DNA of 64,000 nucleotides from Holacanthus passer (Eukaryota; Chordata; Actinopteri; Pomacanthidae), in assembly GCA_025331565.1 (NCBI GenBank), contig JAFREQ010000041.1, positions 3,162,001 to 3,226,000 on the forward strand, given 5' to 3'. Below are positions 47,361-59,349 of the stretch, piece after piece. Under the pieces are notes generated by a model, which worked only from the letters and a program-made list of their open reading frames with translations, was not told where the DNA came from and ran no database searches. Position numbers and translations under genes: made by a program. Position 1 is the first letter of the stretch; every line of letters begins with the position of its first letter.

Positions 47361-48250
47361 GCCTCCACGGTTGGCTCAGGGATTTTCTTCTATCTGGCTG
47401 TGGAGCTCACTACCAGAGCGTGAAAACCATCGCACCATATACGCACCTGACCGTTCCCATCTGACCACTCCCACCCGTCCCTGCCCGAACCCGAATGGTG
47501 CGCGCGTGTAGAGGATCACCATGGAAAGGTCTGCAAACTTTGACTTTAAACTGAAAAGAAACTCCGAGCTGAGGAGCTTGAGGCTGCACGGAAAGACCAA
47601 GGACTTCATTGACAAGAGAAGCAGTTTGGCACATCTCCTCCATTTTGTTTTAAATTATTTATTTATTTTTCTACAGCGGCGGACCACGGGGATAAATACA
47701 TTTTTTAAAATCTTTTCCTTTTGTTATAAGTAAAGCCCCCAAACTTCTAGATATGTCTCTCCCCTCCGAATGAAATTGTACAAAAAAACACTCACGCGCT
47801 CTCTTTTTGTCCTATACAAAACAAACAAAAAAAACCCACTGTCTGTCTTTTAAAAAATACGAGGACTGGGTGAGAGTTTGAATTGTTGTGCTGTATATAT
47901 TTGTGCTTTTTTTGCCGTTTCTATCCATGTTTGCGCTTGTGATCACTAGACCCTAGAGTGAGCTTTTACCATTGATATGTTTTTTTAATCGAACCAAAAC
48001 CAAGATTTTTAAAGAAAGATTTCTCTGAATGTTTCTGTTCTCCATGCACAGCATCTCTTTCTTCTCTTTTTACTTGTGTTCTTATAAATTGGAACTGAAA
48101 AGACTTGATGGCGGATTGAGTGCCATTGTTTTTTTGCTTGTTTGTTTGTTTTGTTTTGTTTTGACAAAGTTCGAAATAATTTCATAGCACCAAAACACAG
48201 AGAGGAAGTCTGCACTAAAACCAAAATAAAGACCTAATTGAGTAAGACAA
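47361..48250 (+). other. Probable terminal 3' UTR exon of meis2
   Basis: A candidate acceptor (ATGGTTTCAG at 47351-47360) opens a stretch of higher GC and even composition (47361-47700) unlike the surrounding AT-rich DNA. It then runs into T-rich sequence with ATTTATTTATTTTT and ends at AATAAA (48225-48230). I read it as a spliced 3' UTR. Several short open frames inside are not separate genes. The end is approximate. Confidence 0.55.
48225..48230 (+). terminator. Candidate poly(A) signal of meis2
   Basis: AATAAA in the context CCAAAATAAAGACC, the first good signal after the conserved-looking UTR block. An alternative AATAAA is at 48828-48833. Confidence 0.5.
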
Positions 48251-51096
48251 AACAAGGATGCAGCAGAGTGTTTTAATGTGAAGAGCAGATCGGCTGGAAT
48301 GAATGTTTCCGTTTTATTTACCTGTGGGCTCATTTTAAAAATCCGGAGAAATGTCGGTGCAGGCATTAGAGAAAATGCTTGAAGCAACAGCATTAGTTGG
48401 TGGAGCAGGTCACGTAGCCCGCTGTGGTTCGATATGAGACGGGACTGCAGTTGTCTCACGTTATTCGATTGATGGTGACAGGGATGATGGATGGCCCGGC
48501 TGCGAAATTCAAGAAAACCACAACGAAGTCGGAGGCTGCAGCGGCGGACAGCTTTTACTAAATGTTGTTTCTGTACAGCTTATTCTGCTGGGATGGTTGG
48601 ACGTGCGTGTGCGTGTGTGTGTGTGTGGCAGAGACAAAAAAAAAAAGAAATGGAAAAAAATGTGGAAAAACGGTGGTTGAGCCACATTTTATTCCTAAAA
48701 ATTAACAAATTCCTTCGTTTTCCGTGAAATACTAATTACTTTTGATTTTTACTTTCGGTTCCCAATATTTCTTTACATCTGCATCACAGGAGAAAAACAT
48801 AAATACAGAAACTACAAATAATGACTAAATAAAAGCCGAAGCATCTCATTCATCACTCTCAGTTTTTAACGATCCTCTGTGGTTAGTATTGAGGGAAGCT
48901 GCATCCAGAGTTGAGTGCGTGGAGAGATGGCGAAGGCCGAAATGCGCCGTTATAATTATTTATACAAGCCACTGAATGTTAAAACACGGGGATTTCACTT
49001 TAGAAAGATTCTAAATAATAATAATAATAATAACAACATGCTAGCCATCATATTTCGTTGAATCCCAAAGGTGACTTTTAAAGAGGATGACAAACCTGAA
49101 TAAAACCACATCTCTCCTTTTTTTTCAACCATATTCACCTTTTAAATAGTCACTTGGAGTAAACAATTAATTGCTTTAAATAGACTTAACAAATACGAAA
49201 CATACAACTCCAGAAAACCACGGACACTGAATTAATTTCAGTCATAGCAAAATAACATTTCTTGCAGGGTTATTTTAATTATATCATCATCGTTGGCGGA
49301 CAAAAAACTGTCCAAATCGTATTCGTTAATGCGGCGAATGAACAATTCTTTTGAAAATAATCTTCATCTTCTATGTGACACAGAGATAAACTGTAGAATA
49401 GACCGTAACGCATAGCAGATCAGCAGTGAAAATACAAATACGCAAATACAGAGTGGAGGATTTTCTGTATGTTGTCTTGCAGCGCATATGAACGCTGCTC
49501 TAAAAGGCCTAATTCATTCAGCCCTGTCGACTGTGCTGAAGATAAATACGTTTTGAAGGCTGCCGGAAACAAGCGCGTATCAGGATGAAATATGGGTCAG
49601 AGCTCCCGCAGAAAGCTGCATCACATGATGTCCAAACTCTTTTTCCTCATACTCCTTCCTAACAACAGAGAATACAGTCTATCGACGAGTATAATTTAGT
49701 TTCAAAGTGTAAGCCACAGCAAGAATATCAAGCTCTGTGTTAATATCACAAAGTACAGTCCATTTAAATAAATTTCACTTCTTCGACATCTGCTATTTGT
49801 GATATAGGGCTGTTCTGATATGAATATTGTACAATAAGGTCATAAACTCAAATATGATTTTGGAAATGAAAAACATCCATATAATCAAGAACAGACTCAT
49901 TATAAATTATATACATTATGTAAACTATAAACTCATAAGGGCCACAGACACACAAATTACCAGAATATTCAAAATATTAGGATATGATACCACCGAATCA
50001 TAAGAGATAAAAATAGAACAATGTTGTGGCTATTTAATATCTACAATCTCAATATTGAATTCCATACACCCCAAGTCTATGTTGATGACATAAATACTAT
50101 ATTTACACTACAAGAAAAATGACACCCAAAGTTTAGGATATTATTACACAGATACTATTAGAAGGACTAAAACTATGTATAATCTCAGTGGAGTTCCATT
50201 CACTCCAGGTACAGTATATGGTGATATTAGAAATATAGACCATACAAAATGACCACGATTTGTAATGTCACTATTGAGTTGCATAAATTCCAGATATATG
50301 TTACTGTAGCAATACCACAGGTTAAAGAATATACTGATTTCACAACTGAGTGCCGTATGCTCAAAGGCTAATACAATGTTATATTACAGCGTTCCAATAC
50401 AATACAATAAAGTCAAGTACCAGAAACATTACTGTCATACATAAAATACAGGCTAAAAAAGGATCAAATCACCATAAACTCATTATTGTCCACTCTATAT
50501 AGGAATATTACATTACTTAATCAGTTTTTATTAAGGCTACACATTAATTACATATTCTTACAGAGGATCACCATCTATATTTGAACATAACACTCCATAT
50601 CCATGTAAAGGATAATTCTGGTTTGTTACAACTTGGCTCTTATTTTGGATTTCAATTTTAGATTCTAATAGATTTGTTCCTGATTATTATCATACAAACA
50701 CTGCACTCACCAAGTGGGAATACAATAACATCACTACAAAAAGTCCAGTGGGGAAAGTTACAGGGTTATACGACAGACAATGAACAAACTAACAGTTTAT
50801 GTTAATCACAGTAAACCACTTGATTTGGAGGTCAAACTGAAAGTGAGTACACCTGAAATGTCGCTAATAACAGTAAAACTGTGATCACAACTGCAATAAC
50901 TACACTAGGTCAATGTTGAAGCAAGGAAGGGGGTCTGTACATTGTGATGTAGACTTTGGGTTATAATTTTACTCTTCACTTTTTTTTTCCAAAACAAATA
51001 TTTTCTTACCTGGGGACAAGACTGTATGCACTCATAACATGTCTTTCTTGTAATTGCAGTTATGCCTAATTGGCTGATTCCAGTACAGACTTGATA
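48251..51096. other. Downstream region, no gene seen
   Basis: 48484-48700 and 48880-49640 contain non-repetitive stretches with some GC content (for example AGCGCATATGAACGCTGCTC and CCGGAAACAAGCGCGTATCA) that could be conserved non-coding DNA or further 3' UTR. 49650-50900 is very AT-rich and featureless. Confidence 0.45.
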
Positions 51097-51098
51097 TA

Positions 51099-52742
51099 CA
51101 GTCAGGTCCATAAATATTTGGACATTGACACAATTTTCAGCATTTTGGCTCTGTACACCACCACAATGGATTTGAAATGAAACAATCAACATGTGCTTTA
51201 AGTGCAGACTTCCAGCTTTAATTTGAGGGTATTTACACCCAAATCAGGTGAACGGTGTAGGAATTACAACACATTTCATGTGTGCACTCCACCTTTTTAA
51301 GGGACCAAAAGTAATTGGACAAACTAACAATCATAAATTAAATTGTCACTTTTCATATTTGGTCGCAAATCCTTTGCAGTCAATGACAGCCTGAAGTCTC
51401 AAACCCATAGACACCACCGGACGCTCGGTTTAATCCCTGGTGATGCTCTGCCAGGCCTCTACAGCAAGTGTCTTCAGTTCCTGCTTGTTCTTGGGGCATT
51501 TTCCCTTCAGTTTTGTCTTCAGCAAGTGAAATGCATGCTCAATTGGATTCAGGTCAGGTGACTGACATAGCCTTTGCAGAACATTCCACTTCTTTGCCTT
51601 AAATAACTCTTTGGTTGCTTTTGCAGTATGCTTCGGGTTGTTGTCCATCTGCATGGTGAAGCACCATTCAATGAGTTCTAAAGCATTTGGCTGAATATGA
51701 GCAGATAATACTGCCCAAAACACTTCAGAATTCATCCTGCTTATTTTGTCAGCAGTCACATCATCAATAAATATAAGAGAACCAGTCCATTGGCAGCCAT
51801 ACATGCCTACGCCATTACACTACCACCACCATGCTTCACTGATGAGGTGGTATGCTTTGGATCTTGAGCAGTTCCTTCCCTTGTCCATACTCTTCTCTTC
51901 CCATCATTCTGGTACAAGGTGATCTTTGTCTCATCTGTCCATAGGATGTTGTTCCAGAACTGCACAGGCTCTTTTAGATGTTTTTTGGCAAACTCTAATA
52001 TGGCCTTCCTGTTTTTGAGGCTCGCCAATGGTTTACACCTTGTGGTGAACCCTCTGTAGTCACGCTGGTGAAGTCTTCTCTTAATTGTTGACTTTGACAT
52101 AGATACACCTACCTCCTGGACAGTGTGATCTGGCCAACTGTTGTGAAGGGGTTTTTCTTGACCAGGGAAAGGATTCTTCTGTCATCCACCACACTTGTTT
52201 TCCATGGTCTTTCAGGTCTTTTGGTGTTGCTGACCTTACCAGTGTATTCTTTCTTTTTAAGAATGTACCAAACAGTTGATTTGGCCACACCTAATGTTTT
52301 TGCTAACTCTCTGATGGGTTTCTTTTGATTTTTCAGCCTAATGATGGTTTGCTTCACTGAGAGTGACAGCTCTTTGGACTTCTTATTGAGAGTTGACCTC
52401 ACCAGATTCCAAACACAAATACCACACTTGAAATGAACTCTGGACCTTTTATCTGCTCCTTGTACATGAAATAATGAGGGAATAACACACACCTGGCCAT
52501 GGAACAGCTGAGCAGCCAATTGTCCAATTACTTTTGGTCCCTTAAAAAGGTGGAGGGCACATATAAAATGTGTTGTAATTCCTACACCGTTCCAATGATT
52601 TGGATGTACATACCCTCAAATTAAAGCTAAAGTCTGCACTTAAAGTACATCTTGATTGTTTCACTTCAAATCCATTGTGGTGGTGTACAGAGCCAAAATG
52701 CTGAAAATTGTGTCAGTGTCCAAATATTTATGGACCTGACTG
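51099..52742 (-). mobile_element. Tc1/mariner element, near full-length, inactive
   Basis: Ends CAGTCAGGTCCATAAATATT (left) and TTTATGGACCTGACTG (right), each flanked by TA (51097-51098 and 52743-52744), the Tc1/mariner target duplication. The terminal inverted repeats extend about 220 bp each (51099-51325 and 52525-52742), ending near the GGGACCAAAAGTAATTGGAC motif on both sides. A transposase on the - strand lies between them. Total 1644 bp, normal for Tc1. Internal frameshifts and a stop make it inactive. Confidence 0.92.
51430..52519 (-). pseudogene. Tc1-type transposase pseudogene
   Basis: N-terminal part (52519-52109): helix-turn-helix DNA-binding region with KELSLSVKQTIIRLKNQKKP and LAKTLGVAKSTVWYILKK. 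Middle part (52100-51807, another frame): SKSTIKRRLHQRDYRGF and the first catalytic Asp in WTDETK. Last part (51804-51430, third frame): second Asp in MQMDNNPKHTAKA and the third acidic residue in SPDLNPIEHAFHLLK. The DDE residues are all present, but at least two frameshifts and a TAG near 51815 break the ORF. Confidence 0.88.
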
Positions 52743-52744
52743 TA

Positions 52745-54447
52745 TTTAAATTTGAATTTTTATCCAACAAAGTGAATCAAGGCAGCAAGGGATTCCTTTA
52801 TTTCCCTGGCATAAGTTTACTCCTTGGAAAGAAGGCTTTTATTCGCTTGTTTATTTATTTATATTTTATTTATTACCAAATATGACATGTCCAAGTCAAA
52901 TAGCACTTTCTGTTAATAATCTCACAATGGAATGCATATACTGTACATATCAAAATATTGTTGCTCAAATCCACTGCTCGAAGATGATTCATAAGTGTCA
53001 CAAATGATTTCATTTACTGATCACTGTCAAGTCATTGAGTGTCTGGAAGTAGTGAAAGAATGAATGAGATGATTTTGGACGCAGTCTGAAAAAAACACTG
53101 GAATCCTCTTACAATGTACCCACCATATCGATAAATATCTTCTTCTATCTTCTATCTATTTGTCTTACGGACTTTTATATTATTTGTAATATGGTTGAGA
53201 TGTAAGGACACATAAAATAGTCTAAATATAAATAATCTGAATATGTGAAAACAACGAGGATAACTCAGTTCCAGCCTCCACATGGCTCCATCTGTGAAAC
53301 TGAGCCATTACTCTGTGTTAATGAATGAAGATCTGCTCCTAAAGCTCCTCGGCGGTAGACCGACCTGTATGAATGTAAAGCTGCTGTTAACAATAACTTC
53401 ATTCTAACAGTCATTTCAGCTACAACAAGTCAGGATGAAATATACAAATATTCTATCAAGGTGTGTATTATTCGTCCTTATCATTAACACTGAGGACAGA
53501 TGTTGTGTAGCCTACACTTATATACTGTGTGTTCAACAGTGAGGCTTTACTCTGGCCACTGGCTGCGGAGACGTCTGGACCCAGAAAATCATCAGAGTGA
53601 GCTTCGGTCTTTGAACACCATCGACCTGCAGACTGAGCCGCTCATAATCCGTGCGCCGATGACGACTGGCTCTTCCAAATGCCAAATCATTTTTCTCGAC
53701 CAATTGTAGCGGAGGGGCGGAGCTTACACAGAGTAACCTCAAGTTAACCACAAACATAAACTGCTCCGAGCAGTTTAGTGATGCAGCGTAAATTGCCATG
53801 ACAACACACCTCGAGTAAAACCTATCCACCTTCGTAGTACTGGTTAATGAGGAAGTTACCCCCGACATCACGTTACTCCTGAAGTTACCCCGACAAGTTA
53901 CCTCGTTTCGTAGTACAGCCTTCATGGTTAACTCATTTAGATCTAATTCTTTAATCATTATTTAACCTAATTTAAGATTTTATACACTTGAATACACATT
54001 GACTAAAACTCTTATTTATATTTGTGGATGAACTCACTAAGATTAAAACAAATAATCACATCCATATTTTCTTTCGTAAGATAGGAGTAAGAAAGGGCAT
54101 TGTTTACCGTACAAAAGTATTTAATAGCCCTCAAAGCATGGGGTATTCTTAAAAATACCATACAGGCTATATGAATAGGACACTTTTAGGAGCCAAAATT
54201 AGGGAAATATTTGGCTGGAGAAAAAAGTTATTTTACAGAATTTTGTTTTCTGTGTTTTCTTTTTGTTTTTGACAGCTGATTATTGCTCAGAAGATGGATT
54301 CTGATTTCTCTGACTTCCTGTCCTTTTATCTAGCCAATTTTCCCCTTGACCAACACTTTGGTCCATGTTACAGCTACAGCAAGTACTATTTTTTTGCGCT
54401 GATGAAAATATTAACCTGTTTTGATATATATATATATATATATATGC
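52745..54447. other. Intergenic, unclassified GC-richer block
   Basis: 53340-53950 is richer in GC and CpG than its surroundings, with related phrases repeated (GAAGTTACCCC, GTTACCTCGTTTCGTAGTAC). It may be an unrecognised repeat. No conserved protein seen; the long minus-strand frame at 53533-53958 has no domain. Confidence 0.35.
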
Positions 54448-54519
54448 AAATTTCCCCACTGTGGGACGAATAAAGGTTTATCTTATCTTAAAGGTTTATC
54501 TTATCTTATCTTATCTTAT
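54426..54519 (+). repeat. TA microsatellite followed by Rex1-type 3' tail
   Basis: (TA)n at 54426-54445 is followed by AAATTTCCCCACTGTGGGAC, GAATAAAGGTTTATCTTATC and more TTATC units to 54519, including a repeat of AAAGGTTTATCTTATC. It is the best preserved match to the LINE tail at 494-540. Confidence 0.85.
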
Positions 54520-54595
54520 ATGAGCAAATTAATATGTATACTGTGCATCATATCACTCATAGTGGTGTGTTCACATAATATCATCATCACCTCTG

Positions 54596-56101
54596 TGTTA
54601 TGGTCTGGGTTTTTGTGTTTGGGTTTCTGTTGTTTGTGTTTTTTCCCTCCTTTCTTTTTCAGTGCCTGGTGTGACTCACTTCCGCCTCTGAGTCCTGGCA
54701 GATGAGGCACACCTGTTCCCATTTGTCATTAACCCACCTTCTACATAAACCTGGCCCTGACTCCACTCCTGCACCAGCTTATTCTGTCTTATACGGTAGA
54801 GTCTAGTGCCTTATGTTTCTCCTGCGATTTCCTCTAGTGATTTTCTCCTTGGAAGAAGTTTTTTGCCATATGTTTTTCTTGTTGCTCATCTCGTGTCTTT
54901 TTCCAGTGAGTTCCCTGGTGTGTGTGCCTCACTGCCAGCCTTCCTCCAGTGCCTCCGTGTCTCCAGTTTCCTGAGTTGTTCCAAGTTGGCCTCATGTCAA
55001 TAATTATAATTATAATTAATAATTGGATAAAATCCTTACTTGTACATCAAGGGGCTGAAGCAGACTGTGCAGGTCAGAATTGCTACTACTTCGCTCTCTG
55101 TACATTTCCAGCAGTCTTGGGACATACTTGTCAAAAAATGCTTATCACTGCTATACTATAGCTAGCTAGCAAGCTGTTAACTCTGTCTGAAAATGCAACC
55201 ATATCACCAAATTTAGCACTAATAATTACACTGATAATTACTGGACAATATACTGAGCTTTATTATTAAGAACTGGACATGATTTGTGTAACATTGCTGT
55301 AGATTTATCCAATATTAAGGCCAACATACCAGAGTGAAAAAATGGATATCCACAGTCTAGCTAGATCATTTGTCATGATTTATTCACTTGCAAAAATAAT
55401 TGTACGTGCTCAAAATCACACACTCAGAAATGGGGCACAAATGTAAACCCAGAGTTTAGCTATGCTAACTACAGCTAGCTAAAAATTGGCTTTTTAAGTT
55501 ACTGAAAACTGCTGCTGCAAGGTTTACTTTAACAACCCTGTGTAACATTTATCTAGTTAACCTGTTCAACACTTAATTTAACAAGCATTTTGATAAATAC
55601 GAGCAGGGTAAAAGTTTTTTCTTACCTTGGGAACTCCAAATGGGATCCAAGCTCTAAATGGGTCAACAACTGATCCAAAATGGACTTTTCTAGTGGCACA
55701 TGGCTGTAAGAAGTGGATAGCCCCAGCTGGTTGTGTGGGGTTTCCTGAATGGGTTTCCTGAGCATTTTTGCAGGGGCAACGCATACATAGTTGAGGCAAC
55801 TAAGAAATCTGTGTTGCCTGAACTACTCTGATTGAACTGACTAGTTGGCCATAGTTAAACTTGATACTGTATATCAAGTACACCAAACATTTTAGTTGAA
55901 CTGACTTAGGAAAATGAGCTGAGGTAGCTAAAACATGAAATCCTTTTTTACAGTGTACAGCCATCACCAGTCCACCATCTCCGCCGTCCACCAGCCAGCC
56001 TGCCTCCAGTCACCTCCACCTGAGTTTTTTTGTTTCTTGTTTTTCATTAAAGACACGTTTCAAACCACCAGTCTGTTTCTGTTTCTGCCTAAGTTGTTAC
56101 A
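54596..56101 (+). mobile_element. LTR-like sequence interrupted by an insertion
   Basis: The left part (54596-54999) begins TGTTATGG, has GGCACACCTG and a downstream pyrimidine-rich leader. The right part (55960-56101) has CAGCCATCACCAGTCCACC, ATTAAAGACACG and ends TTGTTACA. Together they look like one LTR of about 0.55 kb. The middle (about 55000-55960) starts with an ATT-rich run and ends TTTTTTACAGTGTA, which resembles the end of fish DNA transposons. No direct repeat found at the outer ends, so the reading is tentative. Confidence 0.4.
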
Positions 56102-57835
56102 AATCTAAAACCCACCTCAACGGTCTGCAGTTCCCATCAGCTCTACAGAGCTATGTACTCTTTTGACTTGTTTTTTGTGTAGTTTTTCTGGCCCACAAAT
56201 CTGTCACTGTGGACAACAAGCATCTTTAATTTAGGTAATTTTGGATTTTCCAGATAAACTGAAGGACTATTTCTTTATATCCACTATTTTCAGGCTATTT
56301 AGTGGAGTGGAGGCTTCATTGGACATTTACACATGCTTCATACACGTCATCATTCATTCACTTAGTCTGTTTCCAGTACATTTGATCACATTTTGCTTTT
56401 CCACCTCAGTTAAGGGTAAAAACATGTCACAATGTTGTTGTTTTTTTAAACTTTCAGCATTTCCAATAAAAAAAATGCATAACAACAGGTGGCTGGTAAC
56501 CCATTTAGTGTCCATATTCCTTAGTTTTACAGTTTTTTCTGTCAGCCAGGCCCTTATTTCCCTGCAGCTCTGTCCATCTGGCTCTGAATATAAGTGTTTT
56601 TCTCCAGATTAGGAGGACACAGAGAAGGATTTGGATAGGCATGCTGGACACTGAACTTGCAGCACTGGGGTCTGCTCTGGAATCAAAGTGACACATGTCA
56701 TCCCAGGTTTTTTTACCTGACATTTTTGTTGCCACTGTCATCTAGCCTGTGTGATAGTCCTTCATACTAAAGTTAGCACATCTCTGCAACCTCCAACCCT
56801 GCTGCCCCCACCCACCAACCCAACTCTGCTTCTCCTCATGTGTAGAAATTCACCACTAGTTTGTCTACCCTAGTCTGCAAACAAGCAAAAGAGGTCCATT
56901 GAATTCCTTTCAGAGGCTGTTTATTCTCTTCATTTGACTTTTATCGATCCAGATTAGCTCCATTAAGGAGGCTGAAAAAAGCAGCAGCAGCACATTTACT
57001 TTCAGACAGAAAAAGAAGAATCACGCTATTAATCTCCCCAGGATTATTTGCTTAAGGGAACTTCAGCAGTATCCAGGAGCTAAACTGGCACCTCTCCAGC
57101 TACTAGACCACAAACTGTGGTCCATGCTCAATTTGAACCGGTCACCCTCTGGTTCCTAAGCCAATTCCCAAGGCCCTTTAAGACAATACATAAAACAGCA
57201 ATGTACCCTTTGCAACATACATATCAACATGCTCTCTACCACTGTCAATATTGATACTGCAACTGCATATACTGTATATAGACATGTATACATGCATCTA
57301 CTGTATAGTCATCCCCTCCATCCATTTGATATTTATTTCTTTGCATTATTTAACACTTGTCTTGTATATAGAGCTTTTACATATGTTGTTGGTCATTGAT
57401 GCTTTTTAGAAATATTTATATACAGTATATATTTATATATACACCTATTTTTTCCCCCATACTTTTGTACATAATAGTCCCATATAGTTTTGGGGTTTTT
57501 TTTAGCATTTTTCAGCTTGTTGTCCTTGCTGCTTAGCTGTTATGTCTATTCCAGATCAGGGAGACAACTATTTGTTTTAATGATTCGAAAACTGATCTAT
57601 AAAGTAAAATATTAATTACCCATCCATTACATTACTGAACACTTAAAGCTGAATTATTAGTCAGTCGCACCACCGTGAGTGTAGAGCTTAAAAATAAAGG
57701 CTACATCAAAATGAATTCCTCAAATAAAGTCAAAACATTAGATGGACATTTTGAATTACTCCCTGATATTGAATCAGCTCATCATCACACCAACCAAGAT
57801 GCTCTCCATATTTAAAATATAGTTACTTTACAGAT
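56102..57835. other. Intergenic, no gene seen
   Basis: AT-rich to mixed. Short TA runs near 57420. No exon, RNA gene or classifiable repeat. Confidence 0.5.
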
Positions 57836-58025
57836 ACTTTGATCGGTGTATGAAGGTGTGTGCATGGCTAATGGTGGCTTGCCAATCAGCCACCATGTTT
57901 GAAAGTGTCTGTAGATGGGTGAATGCTGGCTTGCCTTGTAAAGTGCTTTGGATAAAAGCGCTACATAAATAAGATAAGACAATTCTTCTTCTCTCTATTG
58001 ATCCCGCAAAGGGGAAATTCGGGTG
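57836..58025. repeat. Two repeat tails meeting head to head
   Basis: 57836-57972 (+) is an L2/SINE-like tail with GGGTGAATGCTGGCTTGCCT and AAAGTGCTTTGGATAAAAGC. 57973-58025 (-), read in reverse, gives ATTTCCCCTTTGCGGGATCA and ends in TTATCTTAT, a tail like but not the same as Rex1. The two ends abut with almost no spacer. Confidence 0.55.
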
Positions 58026-58794
58026 TCACAAAAAAAAAGTCAAAATAAGGGATCGTGTCTCGGACACAGTGTCAACCTCTCAGTGCAAGGAAGTAAGTCC
58101 ATGTACCAGTCCATTTACAATTACACCATCAATAGGCTTTTTATTGAGTATAGATTTGATTTCAGAAGTGGGGGGAAGACATGAATTTATCAATCAAACA
58201 TAAGAAGAAAGTGTCCAAGAAAGTGTGTGCTCATTGGTTTCCTTTGCAATCTGTGATTGTGCGTATATTACAGAATTTTTCTGTGCCATAGAGCTCCATT
58301 GTTGTCCAAAATATATTTTAAACACATCAATAAGCAAAAGTAATTATTATTTGTAATGCTGGGATTTAAGTAGGGCTAACACTTATGGCCAGTAACTAAC
58401 AGGCCATAAACACATTAAATGCCTTGACTCAACAAGAAAAGGATACAGACCTTACCTGAACTTCCTGAAAGAGTTGAGCTCTCCAGAGCATGCCACTGCC
58501 CTTTCTTCATCCTCTATTCTTGTCTCTTTGGAATCTGACCTCTGGCAGGCTCATATTAAGTATGACTGACAACCAGTCAAAAATTACAAATAACCCGCAG
58601 AGCCATGGTAAGTGGCTTTCAGTTGAGGGTACTGTAGTGGGAGGTGCACTTCATGCATGTACATGCAGAGGGCGTTACAGGCTATGCACATAGCATTTGC
58701 ACTGAATAGATTTTATTTATACATAGACAGAAATTTATATTTATTGAGCGAGTTCGAGCAAAAATATTTTTGTGAAAATTTCATTCATCACGTC

Positions 58795-59349
58795 ACATTC
58801 TAAAATCCTTAAAATCCTTCTTCTAACCTGCAAAGCTCTTAATAATCAGGCACCATGATATCTTATCTTGGTTCCTCAAGTCTCCAAAAGTAGAATCGGA
58901 GCCAGAGCCTTCAGCTATCGAGCTCCTCTTCTGTGGAATCAGATCCCAGTTTGGGTTCTGGAGGCAGACAACCTTTCCACATTTAAGAGTAGCCTTAAAA
59001 CCTTCCTCTTTGATAACATGTATAGTTAGGGCTGGTGAGCCCTAAGCTATCCCTTTGTTATGCTGCTATAGTCCTAGACTGCTGGGGGTTTCCCATGATA
59101 CAATGAGCTTCACTCTCCTTTTCTCTCTGCTCCATCTGTATTCGTTTGTATTCCATCAATGCATGTTGCTAAGGCAGCATCTTCCCTCTCATAGTTTTGT
59201 GCGCTCTCTTTTCTTTCCTCTTTGCTCCTGTCGCTTTCTGCAGGTACATCTGTCTCCGAAGCTGTAGAGTCTGGATCAGTGATTGCAAGCACTGCCCACA
59301 TGTTTCTGCTCAACACCTACAGCTATTATTATTATTATTATTATTATTG
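58795..59349 (+). mobile_element. L2-like LINE 3' fragment with (TTA)n tail
   Basis: 58795-59030 reads as the end of an L2-type ORF2 with few breaks: LLTCKALNNQAP, KSRIGARAFSYRAPLLWNQ, FKSSLKTFLFDN then a stop. A 3' UTR follows with CTTTCTGCAGGTACATCTGT and a (TTA)n run at 59323-59349. It is 5' truncated and non-functional. Confidence 0.7.

Noticed and set aside
47521..47733. 70-codon + strand frame beginning MERSANFDFKLK
   Set aside because: Falls in the probable 3' UTR exon of meis2; no upstream coding context and no domain.
43238..48250. Long alternative Meis C-terminal exon (GLQSMPG type)
   Set aside because: Searched for by eye in introns and downstream DNA; no sequence of this kind was found in the window.
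53533..53958. 141-codon minus-strand frame
   Set aside because: No domain or splice pattern; GC-richer block makes long frames more likely by chance.
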